Source: Bog-756 sp052143895
Lineage (GTDB): Bacteria > Actinomycetota > Acidimicrobiia > Acidimicrobiales > RAAP-2
Assembly: GCA_052143895.1 (NCBI GenBank)
Contig: JBKQRT010000336.1
Location: 1 to 12,260 of the forward strand
Direction of reading: 5' to 3'
DNA length: 12,260 nucleotides
The translations under genes were made by a program, and so were the position numbers. The notes beneath the pieces were generated by a model. It did not search any database, was not told the DNA's origin, and saw nothing but the letters and a program-made list of their open reading frames with translations. Positions 5,544 through 12,218 of this stretch are shown in pieces (within the stretch, counting starts at the first letter, position 1; every line of letters starts with the position of its first letter).

Positions 5544-6986
5544 ACACGCCGCGCCGGGCTCGTCGGCGGCGCCACGCCATCCGGGACGATCGGTGACCGG
5601 GTAGAAGTCGCCGGTCCCGGGGTCCTGTTCGTACGGCACCGGTGTCGGACCACCTGTGGCCAACTCGGCGACGGCGTCGAGCAGGACCTCGATGTCTCGT
5701 CCCGACGTCCCGAGTCCGGCACTGGCACGGACCGCGCCGGGCACGTGACGGTGGTCGCCCCGAAGGACCTCGCGGCGGTAGGTAGCGACCGCCCTCTCGT
5801 CGAGACCCAGAAGCCGGATCACATAGGGGTGGGCACAGAAGCACCCGTGGCGCACGGCCACACCGAATTCGGCGCTCAACCGGGCTGCCACCAGGGCGTG
5901 GTGCATGCCCTCGACAGTGAACGCCGCCACCGGCAGTGTCTGCGACCCACCTGCCCGTGCGCCGCTGCCTGCCCCGTCCCCGTGCGGCCCGAGCAGGCGC
6001 ACACCGTCGATGGCACGCAGCCCCGCGACGAGTCGGTCGGCCAATGCCCGTTCGTGAGCGGCAATCCGCTCCCATCCGACCGTGCCGAGCGCGTCGATGG
6101 CGGCGTGCAGCGCCACCGCCCCGATCACATTGGGAGAGCCGGCCTCCTCCCGGTCGGGGGGTGTTGTCCAGACCACCTCGTCGAGCCCGACCAGATCCAC
6201 CGCTCCTCCGCCGGCCAGGAAAGGGTCGCCGGTCTCGAAGAGACTGCGTGGTCCGATGAGCGCACCCGAGCCGAACGGGGCATACAGCTTGTGGCCGCTG
6301 AAGGCCAGGAAGTCGGCCGCCGCGGGCAGCGGGCGGTGCGGGGCCAGCTGGGCGGCGTCGACCACGACCGGCACACCCCGGGCGTGAGCGACCTCGATGA
6401 TCTCGTCCAACGGGGTCAGCCAGCCGGTGACGTTCGATGCTGCCGTCACGGCCAGCAGCGCGGGAGGCCGCCCCCCCCGGTCCAGCGCCTCGCGCACGTC
6501 ATCGACCGAAAAGGTCCCATCGGCGGCGCACTCGACGTAGCGCCGATCGGCGACCCGTCCCCAGGGCAGAAGGTTGGCGTGGTGCTCCACGACCGTGGTC
6601 ACCACGACGTCGTCCGGCCGGAGCTGCAGACGGTAGGCCAGATGGTTGATGGCCTCGGTGGTGTTCCGGCAGAAGATGGCCACGTCGGGGCCGTCCGGCC
6701 GTCGACCGGCGAAGGCCAGCACGGCTCGTCTGGCCTGCTCGTAGGCCGCCGTGGCGTAGCGCGACCGGTAGCCGGCGCCCCGGTGCACGCTCGAGTACCA
6801 CGGGAGGAACTCGTCGACCCGTGCCGCCGCCGCCGGATGGGCCTGCGTGGATGCCGCCTGATCCAGCTCGACGGCCCGCCGGTCGGTACCGTCGAGGCAC
6901 GGCACCAGCTGGCCCGTCCCGACCAGCACGGTCAGAGGGTCCGTTGCCGTGGCGGAGGGTGCGTCGTTCAGTCCGTGAGAAACCAC
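5532..6986 (-). CDS. Class V aminotransferase-fold PLP enzyme, cysteine desulfurase-like
   Basis: A 484-residue cytosolic PLP enzyme of the SufS/CsdA superfamily, which removes sulfur from cysteine in iron-sulfur or other sulfur pathways. Visible motifs are NTTEAINHLAY (about 108-118), EHHANLLPW (134-142) with the PLP-stacking His, SNVTG (184-188), VDAAQLAPH (209-217) with the PLP-pairing Asp210 and Gln213, and FSGHKLYAPFGSG (229-241) with Schiff-base Lys233. RHGCFCAHP (379-387) aligns with the RAGHHCAQP sulfur-accepting loop, placing Cys384 at the catalytic position and Cys382 as an extra cysteine. It is longer than typical SufS (about 410), with N-terminal and C-terminal extensions. GTG 6986 lies 6 nt from a TAGGGT hexamer with no good ribosome site. 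With no suf genes nearby, the cellular role is open; isopenicillin-N-epimerase-like enzymes are the alternative. Confidence 0.9.
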   Translation of the reverse strand: MVSHGLNDAPSATATDPLTVLVGTGQLVPCLDGTDRRAVELDQAASTQAHPAAAARVDEFLPWYSSVHRGAGYRSRYATAAYEQARRAVLAFAGRRPDGPDVAIFCRNTTEAINHLAYRLQLRPDDVVVTTVVEHHANLLPWGRVADRRYVECAADGTFSVDDVREALDRGGRPPALLAVTAASNVTGWLTPLDEIIEVAHARGVPVVVDAAQLAPHRPLPAAADFLAFSGHKLYAPFGSGALIGPRSLFETGDPFLAGGGAVDLVGLDEVVWTTPPDREEAGSPNVIGAVALHAAIDALGTVGWERIAAHERALADRLVAGLRAIDGVRLLGPHGDGAGSGARAGGSQTLPVAAFTVEGMHHALVAARLSAEFGVAVRHGCFCAHPYVIRLLGLDERAVATYRREVLRGDHRHVPGAVRASAGLGTSGRDIEVLLDAVAELATGGPTPVPYEQDPGTGDFYPVTDRPGWRGAADEPGAACSRG

Positions 6987-6992
6987 GCCGTC

Positions 6993-6998
6993 ACCCTA
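6993..6998 (-). promoter_or_regulatory. -10 element giving an apparently leaderless transcript for the PLP enzyme
   Basis: TAGGGT on the minus strand is separated from GTG 6986 by only 6 nt (GACGGC). With the usual distance from -10 to start site, transcription would begin at the G of the start codon. There is no convincing Shine-Dalgarno sequence. Confidence 0.5.
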
Positions 6999-7020
6999 CG
7001 AGCAACCGGCGGACCGAGGG

Positions 7021-7026
7021 TACGCT
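7021..7026 (+). promoter_or_regulatory. -10 element giving an apparently leaderless transcript for the zinc-finger gene
   Basis: TACGCT lies 6 nt (GCCTGC) before ATG 7033, placing the predicted start site at the A of ATG. GAGGG at 7016-7020 is too far from the ATG to act as a normal ribosome site. It is back to back with the divergent promoter at 6993-6998. Confidence 0.5.
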
Positions 7027-7032
7027 GCCTGC

Positions 7033-7323
7033 ATGGATGCCGAACCTCCTGAGGACCGGACGACTTCCACCGGGCCGACCCCACTGACCGGGACCCTCGG
7101 GTCCGGGCCCGAGCCGTCGCTTGGTCAGGCGTCCGGCGTGGCCGTGGTGTCCATCGACGAGATCGACCACCTGCTCGATCAGGTCGAACGGGCGCTGTCA
7201 CGGCTCGACGACGGCACCTACGGTTCGTGTGAGTCTTGCGGGTCGCCGATCGATGACGCCGTCCTGGCGGAAGCACCCACCGAACAACGCTGTGGGGCCT
7301 GCGAGGAACCTGCCCTCGACTGA
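7033..7323 (+). CDS. DksA/TraR-type C4 zinc-finger protein
   Basis: A 96-residue protein with a disordered, P/T/G-rich first third, then a helix (VSIDEIDHLLDQVERALSRL, about 39-58), then DDGTYGSCESCGSPID...QRCGACE, a four-cysteine zinc finger with Cys66, Cys69, Cys87 and Cys90. The pattern LxxxxYGxCxxCGxxI is that of the DksA/TraR family, whose members bind RNA polymerase through its secondary channel or act as small regulators. It is shorter than E. coli DksA (151) and lacks the long coiled-coil with the DxxDxA tip, so it is probably not a functional DksA equivalent. It is divergent from the PLP-enzyme gene with 46 bp between starts, and its stop codon begins a terminator hairpin. Confidence 0.88.
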   Translation: MDAEPPEDRTTSTGPTPLTGTLGSGPEPSLGQASGVAVVSIDEIDHLLDQVERALSRLDDGTYGSCESCGSPIDDAVLAEAPTEQRCGACEEPALD

Positions 7324-7352
7324 TGGAGGTGCCGAATGGGCACCTCCATCAG
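7320..7352 (+). terminator. Terminator hairpin overlapping the zinc-finger gene stop codon
   Basis: CTGATGGAGGTGCC (7320-7333) and GGCACCTCCATCAG (7339-7352) form a 14-bp perfect stem with a 5-nt loop. The TGA stop is inside the left arm. No T-tract follows, as is common in high-GC actinobacteria. Because the stem is symmetric it could also stop transcripts arriving from sodN. Confidence 0.7.
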
Positions 7353-7473
7353 GGGTTGTCATGACGGAGGTGCCAGACTCGGCGTGGGTCACGGGCGCCC
7401 GAAGTCTCGGACGGAACGTGGGTTACTTCCCCGAAGCAGAACCGCTCTGGCCCGGGGCGTTCCGGGAGGCGTT

Positions 7474-7507
7474 GCCGGCCCTGGCCGGCCCCGTCGCCAC
7501 CGGTGGC
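7474..7507 (-). terminator. Possible GC-rich terminator of sodN
   Basis: Downstream of sodN lie two inverted repeats: GCCACCGGTGGC (7496-7507), overlapping the stop codon, and GCCGGCC-CT-GGCCGGC (7474-7489). They could form RNA hairpins without a T-tract. The 7-bp arms have only a 2-nt loop, so the actual stem must be slightly shorter. Confidence 0.35.
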
Positions 7508-7923
7508 TACTTCTTGGTCTCCCAGAAGATCTTGTCGATCTCGGCGATCTGGGCGAGGAGTTCGTCGGCCACCGCCACGTCGGTGCTCTTCTTGACGTCG
7601 CCGGCCTTCTTGGTCGCCTTCCAGAACAGATCGTGCAGCTGGGGGTACTTCTCGAGGTGCTCGGGCTTGAAGTAGTCGGTCCACAGCACCCACAGGTGGT
7701 GCTTGACCAGCTCCGCCCGCTCCTCCTTGATGACGATGGCCCGGATCTTGAAGGTGTCGTCGTCCGATGCCTTGTACTTCTCGAGCGTCCCCTTGATCGA
7801 CTCGGCCTCGATGCGGGCCTGGGCCGGGTCGTACACGCCGCAGGGCAGGTCGCAGTGGGCGTGCACGACCTGCGGCGGCGCCAGGCGATCGAGTGAGGCG
7901 AGCAGGTGGTCTGCAATGCGCAT
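7507..7923 (-). CDS. sodN: Nickel superoxide dismutase
   Basis: This enzyme converts superoxide to hydrogen peroxide and oxygen using a nickel ion held by its N-terminal hook. The hook is plain: HCDLPCGVYDPAQARIEAES, with His23, Cys24 and Cys28 of the precursor (His1, Cys2, Cys6 of the mature enzyme). The rest (WTDYFKPEHLEKYPQLHDLF, with a C-terminal four-helix-bundle pattern) fits the family. ATG 7923 follows AAGGAG with 8-nt spacing; an ATG at 7968 has no such site. This gives a 138-residue precursor, with a 22-residue leader ending VVHA before His1 and a 116-residue mature enzyme, close to the usual 117. The leader must be removed for nickel binding. The dedicated protease gene sodX is divergent on the other side of a 130-bp intergenic region. 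Confidence 0.97.
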   Translation of the reverse strand: MRIADHLLASLDRLAPPQVVHAHCDLPCGVYDPAQARIEAESIKGTLEKYKASDDDTFKIRAIVIKEERAELVKHHLWVLWTDYFKPEHLEKYPQLHDLFWKATKKAGDVKKSTDVAVADELLAQIAEIDKIFWETKK

Positions 7924-7994
7924 GAGCGGTGCTCCTTCGTGTTCGATGGATGGGACCGGCTGGTACATACTTGGACATGGCGTCCGGTGGCCTC

Positions 7995-8023
7995 ACCTTA
8001 CCCAGGTTCCCGGCAGTGGGAAC
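7995..8023 (-). promoter_or_regulatory. Possible sodN promoter with overlapping palindromic operator
   Basis: On the minus strand a TAAGGT hexamer (8000-7995) fits a -10 element, with a leader of about 65 nt to ATG 7923. Upstream of it GTTCCC-N6-GGGAAC (8006-8023) forms an 18-bp palindrome covering the spacer and the -35 position. A dimeric regulator binding here would block the promoter. It does not match the TTGCAA-type Nur box known from Streptomyces, so the regulator is unknown. Confidence 0.35.
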
Positions 8024-8053
8024 TCGCGATTCCCCTGGCCGGAGGGCCGCCGG

Positions 8054-8482
8054 ATGAGACGGCCGGCCCCGTTCGTCTGGGCCGTCGTCGTGTCGGGCGC
8101 CGTCCTCGCCGTCGGGGCGTGCCTCCGGTCGTTCCGCCGGGTCGAGGTGGCGGGGGCATCGATGGCTCCGGCGCTCCTCGCCGGGGATCGCCTGGTGGTC
8201 GTGGGCGTGCCGTGGGGCAGCCCGCCGTGGCCGGCCCCCGGGGACGTGGTCGCCCTGCGCGACCCCCGGGACCGGGGGAGGATCCTGGTCAAGCGGGTCG
8301 TGGCCGTCGACCGGTCGGCGGGGACGATCGAGGTGCTCGGCGACGCCGTCCACGCCAGCACGGACAGCCGTACCTTCGGTCCGGTGCCCCGCTCCTCGAT
8401 CGTCGGCCGAGCGGTCTACCGCTACGCCCCGGCCGACCGCAGCGGGCCCCCGCCATGGCCGGGGGAGTACCATCGGGCGTGA
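8054..8482 (+). CDS. sodX: Nickel-type superoxide dismutase maturation protease (S24/S26 family)
   Basis: A 142-residue signal-peptidase-like serine protease that removes the SodN leader in front of the nickel-binding His. Residues 7-24 are a single membrane segment (FVWAVVVSGAVLAVGACL). Ser36 in VAGASMAP is the catalytic serine and Lys80 in RILVKRVV the general base, and GDAVHASTDSRTFGPV (about 94-109) is the conserved C-terminal box of S26 enzymes. ATG 8054 follows GGAGGG (8041-8046) by 7 nt. It is divergent from sodN, the most direct support for the SodX role over a general signal peptidase. Its stop TGA overlaps the ATG of the next gene by one base, coupling it to rsiG. Confidence 0.93.
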   Translation: MRRPAPFVWAVVVSGAVLAVGACLRSFRRVEVAGASMAPALLAGDRLVVVGVPWGSPPWPAPGDVVALRDPRDRGRILVKRVVAVDRSAGTIEVLGDAVHASTDSRTFGPVPRSSIVGRAVYRYAPADRSGPPPWPGEYHRA

Positions 8483-9024
8483 TGCCAAGCCACCGGGACG
8501 ATCTCGACCGCATTCTGACCAGCACCTATCTCGATGGGATCGAGACCAAGTCGCTGGCGGACATCCGCGCCATGCGCACCGAGTGCCAGGAAGCCGAGGT
8601 GGCCCTGTCCTACCTGCGCCGCCTCATCCAGGGACGCCTGGACATCGTCCACACCTATCTGGAACACCCCGGGTCGGACGCGCTGCGCGACCTCGGCGCA
8701 CTCGTCAACGACCTCCCGAGCATCCTCTCGTCAGGCCCGGGCCGACCGCCTGGCCCCGGTCACCTCCCCCAGCTGCTCTCGCCCGACACCGAGGAGGCCG
8801 ACCTCACCGCCGAGCTCGACGCGGTGCTGGGTGCCGACGAGATCGCTACGCTGGCCGATCGCGACGTCGACCAGCTCAACAGCGTCGCCGGAAAGCTGGA
8901 GGCCATCGAGGGCCGGGTGTCCGGCGATCGCCGTGCCCTGCACGAGCGCATCGATGCCCTCCAGGCCGAGCTGGTCGACCGGCACAAGACCGGCCGGGCC
9001 ACGGTCGACGGCCTGCTGTCGTGA
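8482..9024 (+). CDS. rsiG: RsiG-like c-di-GMP-binding anti-sigma protein (often annotated aerial mycelium formation protein)
   Basis: A 180-residue, mostly helical protein. In Streptomyces, RsiG sequesters the sporulation sigma factor WhiG when loaded with c-di-GMP, using an E(X)3S(X)2R(X)3Q(X)3D motif in each of two coiled-coil helices. Helix one here has it exactly: Glu39, Ser43, Arg46, Gln50, Asp54 (EVALSYLRRLIQGRLD). Helix two has Glu143, Ser147, Arg150, His154, Asp158, with His replacing Gln. The middle (about 84-105) is a G/P-rich linker. ATG 8482 shares a base with the sodX stop; a GTG at 8479 is also possible. TACCAT at 8468-8473 could be an internal -10 hexamer. Its end overlaps the next start by 4 bases (GTGA). 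No WhiG-type sigma gene is in the window, so the partner is inferred. Confidence 0.88.
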   Translation: MPSHRDDLDRILTSTYLDGIETKSLADIRAMRTECQEAEVALSYLRRLIQGRLDIVHTYLEHPGSDALRDLGALVNDLPSILSSGPGRPPGPGHLPQLLSPDTEEADLTAELDAVLGADEIATLADRDVDQLNSVAGKLEAIEGRVSGDRRALHERIDALQAELVDRHKTGRATVDGLLS

Positions 9025-9527
9025 AGGAACCGCCGCGTCCCGACGGCACCCAGTTCGTCAAGGAGCTCCCGGAGCGCTTCAACGAGCTGGGCTCGTTCAT
9101 CCGCGAACAACGGAGCTCGGCGCGCCTCTCGCTGCGGCGCCTGTCCGAGCTGGCGGGGATCTCCAACCCCTACCTCAGCCAGATCGAGCGCGGCCTGCGC
9201 CGACCGTCTGCGGAGATCCTCCAGCAAATCGCCAAGGCCCTGCGGATCTCCGCCGAGACCCTCTACGTGCAGGCCGGCATCCTCGAAAAGCCCGATGGGG
9301 ACACCGACCTCTCCCGGCACATCTTCGCCGATCACCACCTCACCGAGGAGCAGCGCCAGGCGATGCTGCGCATCTATCTCTCCTTCCGTCACGAGAACGA
9401 GGACCAGGCGGCGGCCGCGGCCAGCGATCCGCACGGCGCGGCCAACGGGCACACCGGTGAGCAGGCGGTCGGCCAGGTGATCGGAGAGGGTCCCGCGCCC
9501 ACCGATTCCACGACTGCAGCCGGCTGA
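9021..9527 (+). CDS. XRE-family helix-turn-helix transcriptional regulator
   Basis: A 168-residue DNA-binding protein. Residues about 24-85 are a Cro/C1-type helix-turn-helix (LGSFIREQRSSARLSLRRLS, then ELAGISNPYLSQIERGLRRP, then SAEILQQIAKALRISAETLY) with the standard YLSQIERGxRxPS recognition region. Residues about 100-125 (LTEEQRQAMLRIYLSFRHEN) form a conserved C-terminal helix found in actinobacterial members. The last 40 are Ala/Gly-rich and probably disordered. The GTG at 9021 overlaps the rsiG stop as GTGA, with no independent ribosome site, so translation is probably coupled. No ligand-binding domain is visible. Its position after rsiG suggests it acts in the same response, but its targets are unknown. 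Confidence 0.88.
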   Translation: MKEPPRPDGTQFVKELPERFNELGSFIREQRSSARLSLRRLSELAGISNPYLSQIERGLRRPSAEILQQIAKALRISAETLYVQAGILEKPDGDTDLSRHIFADHHLTEEQRQAMLRIYLSFRHENEDQAAAAASDPHGAANGHTGEQAVGQVIGEGPAPTDSTTAAG

Positions 9528-9541
9528 ACGGGGCGCCCCGG

Positions 9542-9547
9542 TAGGAT
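9542..9547 (+). promoter_or_regulatory. -10 element of mshA with near-leaderless start
   Basis: TAGGAT ends 9 nt before ATG 9557, giving a predicted leader of about 0-3 nt. The AGGA within it could alternatively act as a weak ribosome site if the transcript starts upstream. Confidence 0.4.
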
Positions 9548-9556
9548 CACCGGCGC

Positions 9557-10819
9557 ATGAGGCGTCTGGCCGTCCTTTCCCTGCACACCTCACCTCTCGC
9601 CCAACCGGGCACAGGGGACGGTGGGGGCATGAACGTCTACGTGCGCGAGTTCTCGTCTGCACTGGCCCGCGCCGACGTGGCGTGCGACGTGTTCACCCGG
9701 TCCTGGTCGGAGGACCTGCCACCCGTCGTCGACGTCGAGCCCGGGCTCCGGGTCCACCACGTGGCGGCCGGGCCGCCGGTCCCGCTGGCCAAAGAGGTGC
9801 TGCCTGCCGTGGTGGAGGAGTACGCCGACGGCGTCCTCAAACTCATGCAGACGTCGGAGGGACCGGGCGGCACGGACATCCTTCCGTTCGACGCCGTCCA
9901 CGCCAACTACTGGCTGAGCGGCGTCGCCGGCCATGTCGTCAAGCATCAGCTCAACCTCCCGCTGGTCTCCACCTTCCACACCCTCGACCGGGTGAAGGCC
10001 GAGGCCAGCCCCGAGGAGGTGGAGGCGGACTCGCCGCACCGTCGCGCCGAGGCAGAAGCCACCGTCATCCGCTGCTCGGACACCGTGCTGGCCTCGTGCT
10101 CGGTGGAGGCGGCCCAGATCTCCGAGCTCTACGGCGCCGACCCGACGCGGATCCGCATCGTGGCTCCTGGCGTCGACCACGCGTTCTTCGGGCCCGGGGA
10201 CCGGCGCCAGGCCCGACGGGCCATCGGCGTTGCCGACGACGGTCCCCTGCTCCTCTTCGTCGGCCGCATCCAGCCGCTGAAGGGGGTGGCCGTCGCCGTG
10301 CGCACCCTGGCCGCCCTCGGACGCGACCACGGTGACCCCCGCCTGGTCATCGTCGGCGGCCCGAGCGGTCCCCACGGCGACGCCGAGCTCGAGCACCTGG
10401 TGGCCCTGGTCGACGAGCTCGGACTCGCCGACCGGGTGCGCTTCGTGCCTCCCCAACCCCACGAGCTGCTCTCGACCTTCTACCGGGCGGCCGACGTCTG
10501 CCTGGTGCCGAGCCGCTCGGAGTCCTTCGGCCTGGTCGCGCTCGAGGCTGCCGCGTGCGGGACCCCGGTGGTCGCCTCCGACGTGGGTGGTCTGCGCAGC
10601 CTCATCGACCACGGTCGCACCGGCTACCTGGTGGAGGATCCCCGGCCCGAGGCGTTTGCCGCCTGGATCCGACAGATCCTCGCTGAGCCGCTGCTCGCCG
10701 AGCGGCTGAGCACCGGTGCCGTGCTCCGGGCGAGGCGGTACACCTGGACCCGGGCCGCCCACCTGCTCTGCGAGATCTACGCCGAGCTCACGGCGGGGCG
10801 CCTCGTCGAGTGCTCGTGA
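9557..10819 (+). CDS. mshA: MshA-like GT4 glycosyltransferase (D-inositol-3-phosphate glycosyltransferase)
   Basis: A 420-residue GT-B glycosyltransferase. MshA joins N-acetylglucosamine from UDP-GlcNAc to 1D-myo-inositol 3-phosphate, the first step of mycothiol synthesis. The MshA-type N-terminus is clear: SLHTSPLAQPGTGDGGGMNV, with the GGGMNVY loop at 22-28 that binds the donor. Other features are His141 in STFHTLDR, Arg237 and Lys242 in FVGRIQPLKG for the donor phosphates, and the GT4 signature Glu322-x7-Glu330 in ESFGLVALEAAACGTPVVA. The length matches the family. A near-leaderless promoter precedes it. The YbjN-domain gene overlaps its 3' end, as in mycobacteria. A related inositol or sucrose-phosphate glycosyltransferase is the alternative. 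Confidence 0.9.
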   Translation: MRRLAVLSLHTSPLAQPGTGDGGGMNVYVREFSSALARADVACDVFTRSWSEDLPPVVDVEPGLRVHHVAAGPPVPLAKEVLPAVVEEYADGVLKLMQTSEGPGGTDILPFDAVHANYWLSGVAGHVVKHQLNLPLVSTFHTLDRVKAEASPEEVEADSPHRRAEAEATVIRCSDTVLASCSVEAAQISELYGADPTRIRIVAPGVDHAFFGPGDRRQARRAIGVADDGPLLLFVGRIQPLKGVAVAVRTLAALGRDHGDPRLVIVGGPSGPHGDAELEHLVALVDELGLADRVRFVPPQPHELLSTFYRAADVCLVPSRSESFGLVALEAAACGTPVVASDVGGLRSLIDHGRTGYLVEDPRPEAFAAWIRQILAEPLLAERLSTGAVLRARRYTWTRAAHLLCEIYAELTAGRLVECS

Positions 10820-11334
10820 TCGACCGTTGGAGCGGGCTCCTCGGGCCCGAGGAGCGCCGAGCGGTGTGCGAGGTCATCGACCGGTGGGGCGAACGGGAGC
10901 TGGCCGCCGACGGAGCCCTGGTCGCCGTCGACCGGCAGGAGGGCGGTGACCCGGTGACCGGGGCGCCCCGTTGGTACCTGCGGCTCCGGGGCGACGAGAA
11001 GGAGTTCGTGACGGTCTGGCTCACCTTGCGCCAGCGGACCCTCCACCACGAGACCCAATTCATGCCCGCCCCGGAGACGAACGTGGAGGCGACCTGGGAG
11101 TACCTGCTCAAGAAGAACGCCGACCTGCTCGGGATGGCGTTCGCCCTGGGTCCGGAGGACGCCGTGTACCTGGTGGGCAGGGTCCCCGCCGACCGTGTCG
11201 ACGACCAGGAGCTGGACCGGATCATGGGGGCCTCGCTGGCCTACACCGACGCCTGCTTCCCGACGGCGATGACCCTCGGCTACGAGGGTCGGTTCCGGCG
11301 CCGGCGGCCGTCACCATCGGCCCCGCCGGCCTGA
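10816..11334 (+). CDS. YbjN-domain protein
   Basis: A 172-residue protein from GTG 10816, overlapping the mshA stop as GTGA; GTG 10810 would add two residues. The YbjN fold is seen in WYLRLRGDEKEFVTVWLTLR (beta strands), then TNVEATWEYLLKKNADLLGM, AFALGPEDAVYLVGRVPADR and VDDQELDRIMGASLAYTDAC, ending near FPTAMTLGYEG. This matches the type III secretion chaperone-like fold family found beside mshA in many actinobacteria. The function is not established; a chaperone-like or regulatory role is possible. It is translationally coupled to mshA, so the two products are probably needed together (inference). A basic tail ends the protein. Confidence 0.85.
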   Translation: MIDRWSGLLGPEERRAVCEVIDRWGERELAADGALVAVDRQEGGDPVTGAPRWYLRLRGDEKEFVTVWLTLRQRTLHHETQFMPAPETNVEATWEYLLKKNADLLGMAFALGPEDAVYLVGRVPADRVDDQELDRIMGASLAYTDACFPTAMTLGYEGRFRRRRPSPSAPPA

Positions 11335-11398
11335 TCCCGCTCCGGCGGGCGGCGCCCCCCGGCCCGCGCGGCCACGGGGTCGGAGGCCGGGCCGCTGG

Positions 11399-11404
11399 TA
11401 GCGT
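11399..11404 (+). promoter_or_regulatory. -10 element of proC with near-leaderless start
   Basis: TAGCGT ends 8 nt before ATG 11413, giving a predicted leader of about 2 nt. No Shine-Dalgarno sequence is visible in the 30 bases before the start. Confidence 0.45.
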
Positions 11405-11412
11405 CTCACCGC

Positions 11413-12204
11413 ATGGCACCGAAGCTTCTGGTCGTCGGCGGAGGGAAGATGGGTTCCGCCCTCCTCACCGGCCTCATGGCCGGAGGGTGGGCGCCGGTGC
11501 ACGAGCTGGCGGTGAGCGAGCCCGACCGGAGCCAGCGCGAGCGCCTCGCCGCCGCCCATCCCGGCCTCCACGTGGTGGAGGGCCCGATCCCCGCCGACGG
11601 GGCCGTCCTGGCCGTCAAGCCCGACGTGGCGGAGGCGGCGCTACGGGCGCTGCGCGCCGTGGGGATCACCCGCGTACTGTCGATCGTCGCTGGGCTGTCC
11701 TCGGCCCGCCTCGAGGCGGCGATGGAGCCGGGGGACGTCGTGGTCCGGGCCATGCCCAATACGCCGTCGCTGGTCGGGGCAGGGGTGGCCGGCCTGTCGG
11801 GCGGCAGCACGGCCACATCCGCTGACCTCGACTGGGCCGAGGGGATCCTCGGCTCGGTGGGCACGGTCGTCCGTCTTCCCGAACGGCAGCTCGACGCGGT
11901 GACCGGCATCTCGGGCTCGGGGCCGGCGTACGTCTTCCTGGTGGCCGAGGCCATGATCGAAGCCGGCGTCACGGCCGGGCTCAGCCGTGACGTCAGCCGC
12001 ACGCTGGTGGTCGGCACCCTGCTCGGTTCGGCGCGCATGCTGGCGGAGACCGGCGAGGACCCCTCGGAGCTGCGGGCGGCGGTGACGTCTCCCGGCGGCA
12101 CGACGGCGGCGGCACTGAGGACGCTCGAGTTCAAAGCCGTGCGCTCGGCGTTCATCGAGGCGGTGGCCGCAGCCACCGAGCGCTCGCGGCAACTGGGCCG
12201 ATGA
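11413..12204 (+). CDS. proC: Pyrroline-5-carboxylate reductase
   Basis: A 263-residue enzyme that reduces pyrroline-5-carboxylate to proline with NADPH, the last step of proline synthesis. The N-terminal Rossmann motif is LLVVGGGKMGSALLTGL (5-21). AVKPDV (about 58-63) and RAMPNTPSLVGAG (about 113-125) are conserved NAD(P)-domain segments. GISGSGPAYVFLVAEAMIEA (165-184) starts the dimerisation domain and substrate site, and VTSPGGTT (224-231) is the family signature. The length is typical. ATG 11413 fits the Rossmann start; a near-leaderless promoter precedes it, separated by 78 bp from the YbjN gene, so it need not depend on the mshA promoter. The order mshA, YbjN, proC recalls the mycobacterial arrangement. 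Confidence 0.96.
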   Translation: MAPKLLVVGGGKMGSALLTGLMAGGWAPVHELAVSEPDRSQRERLAAAHPGLHVVEGPIPADGAVLAVKPDVAEAALRALRAVGITRVLSIVAGLSSARLEAAMEPGDVVVRAMPNTPSLVGAGVAGLSGGSTATSADLDWAEGILGSVGTVVRLPERQLDAVTGISGSGPAYVFLVAEAMIEAGVTAGLSRDVSRTLVVGTLLGSARMLAETGEDPSELRAAVTSPGGTTAAALRTLEFKAVRSAFIEAVAAATERSRQLGR

Positions 12205-12218
12205 GCTGCGGTAGGCCA

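Noticed and set aside
5745..7052. 435-codon plus-strand open frame opposite the PLP enzyme
   Set aside because: The minus strand has every class V aminotransferase motif in order; the plus frame has none and starts within it.
7703..8053. N-terminal extension of sodX back to 7703
   Set aside because: The extension would run antisense through the sodN gene, and a good ribosome-binding site plus a membrane segment mark the start at 8054.
9590..10762. 390-codon minus-strand open frame opposite mshA
   Set aside because: Shadow of mshA; Gly/Arg/His-rich with no domain pattern.
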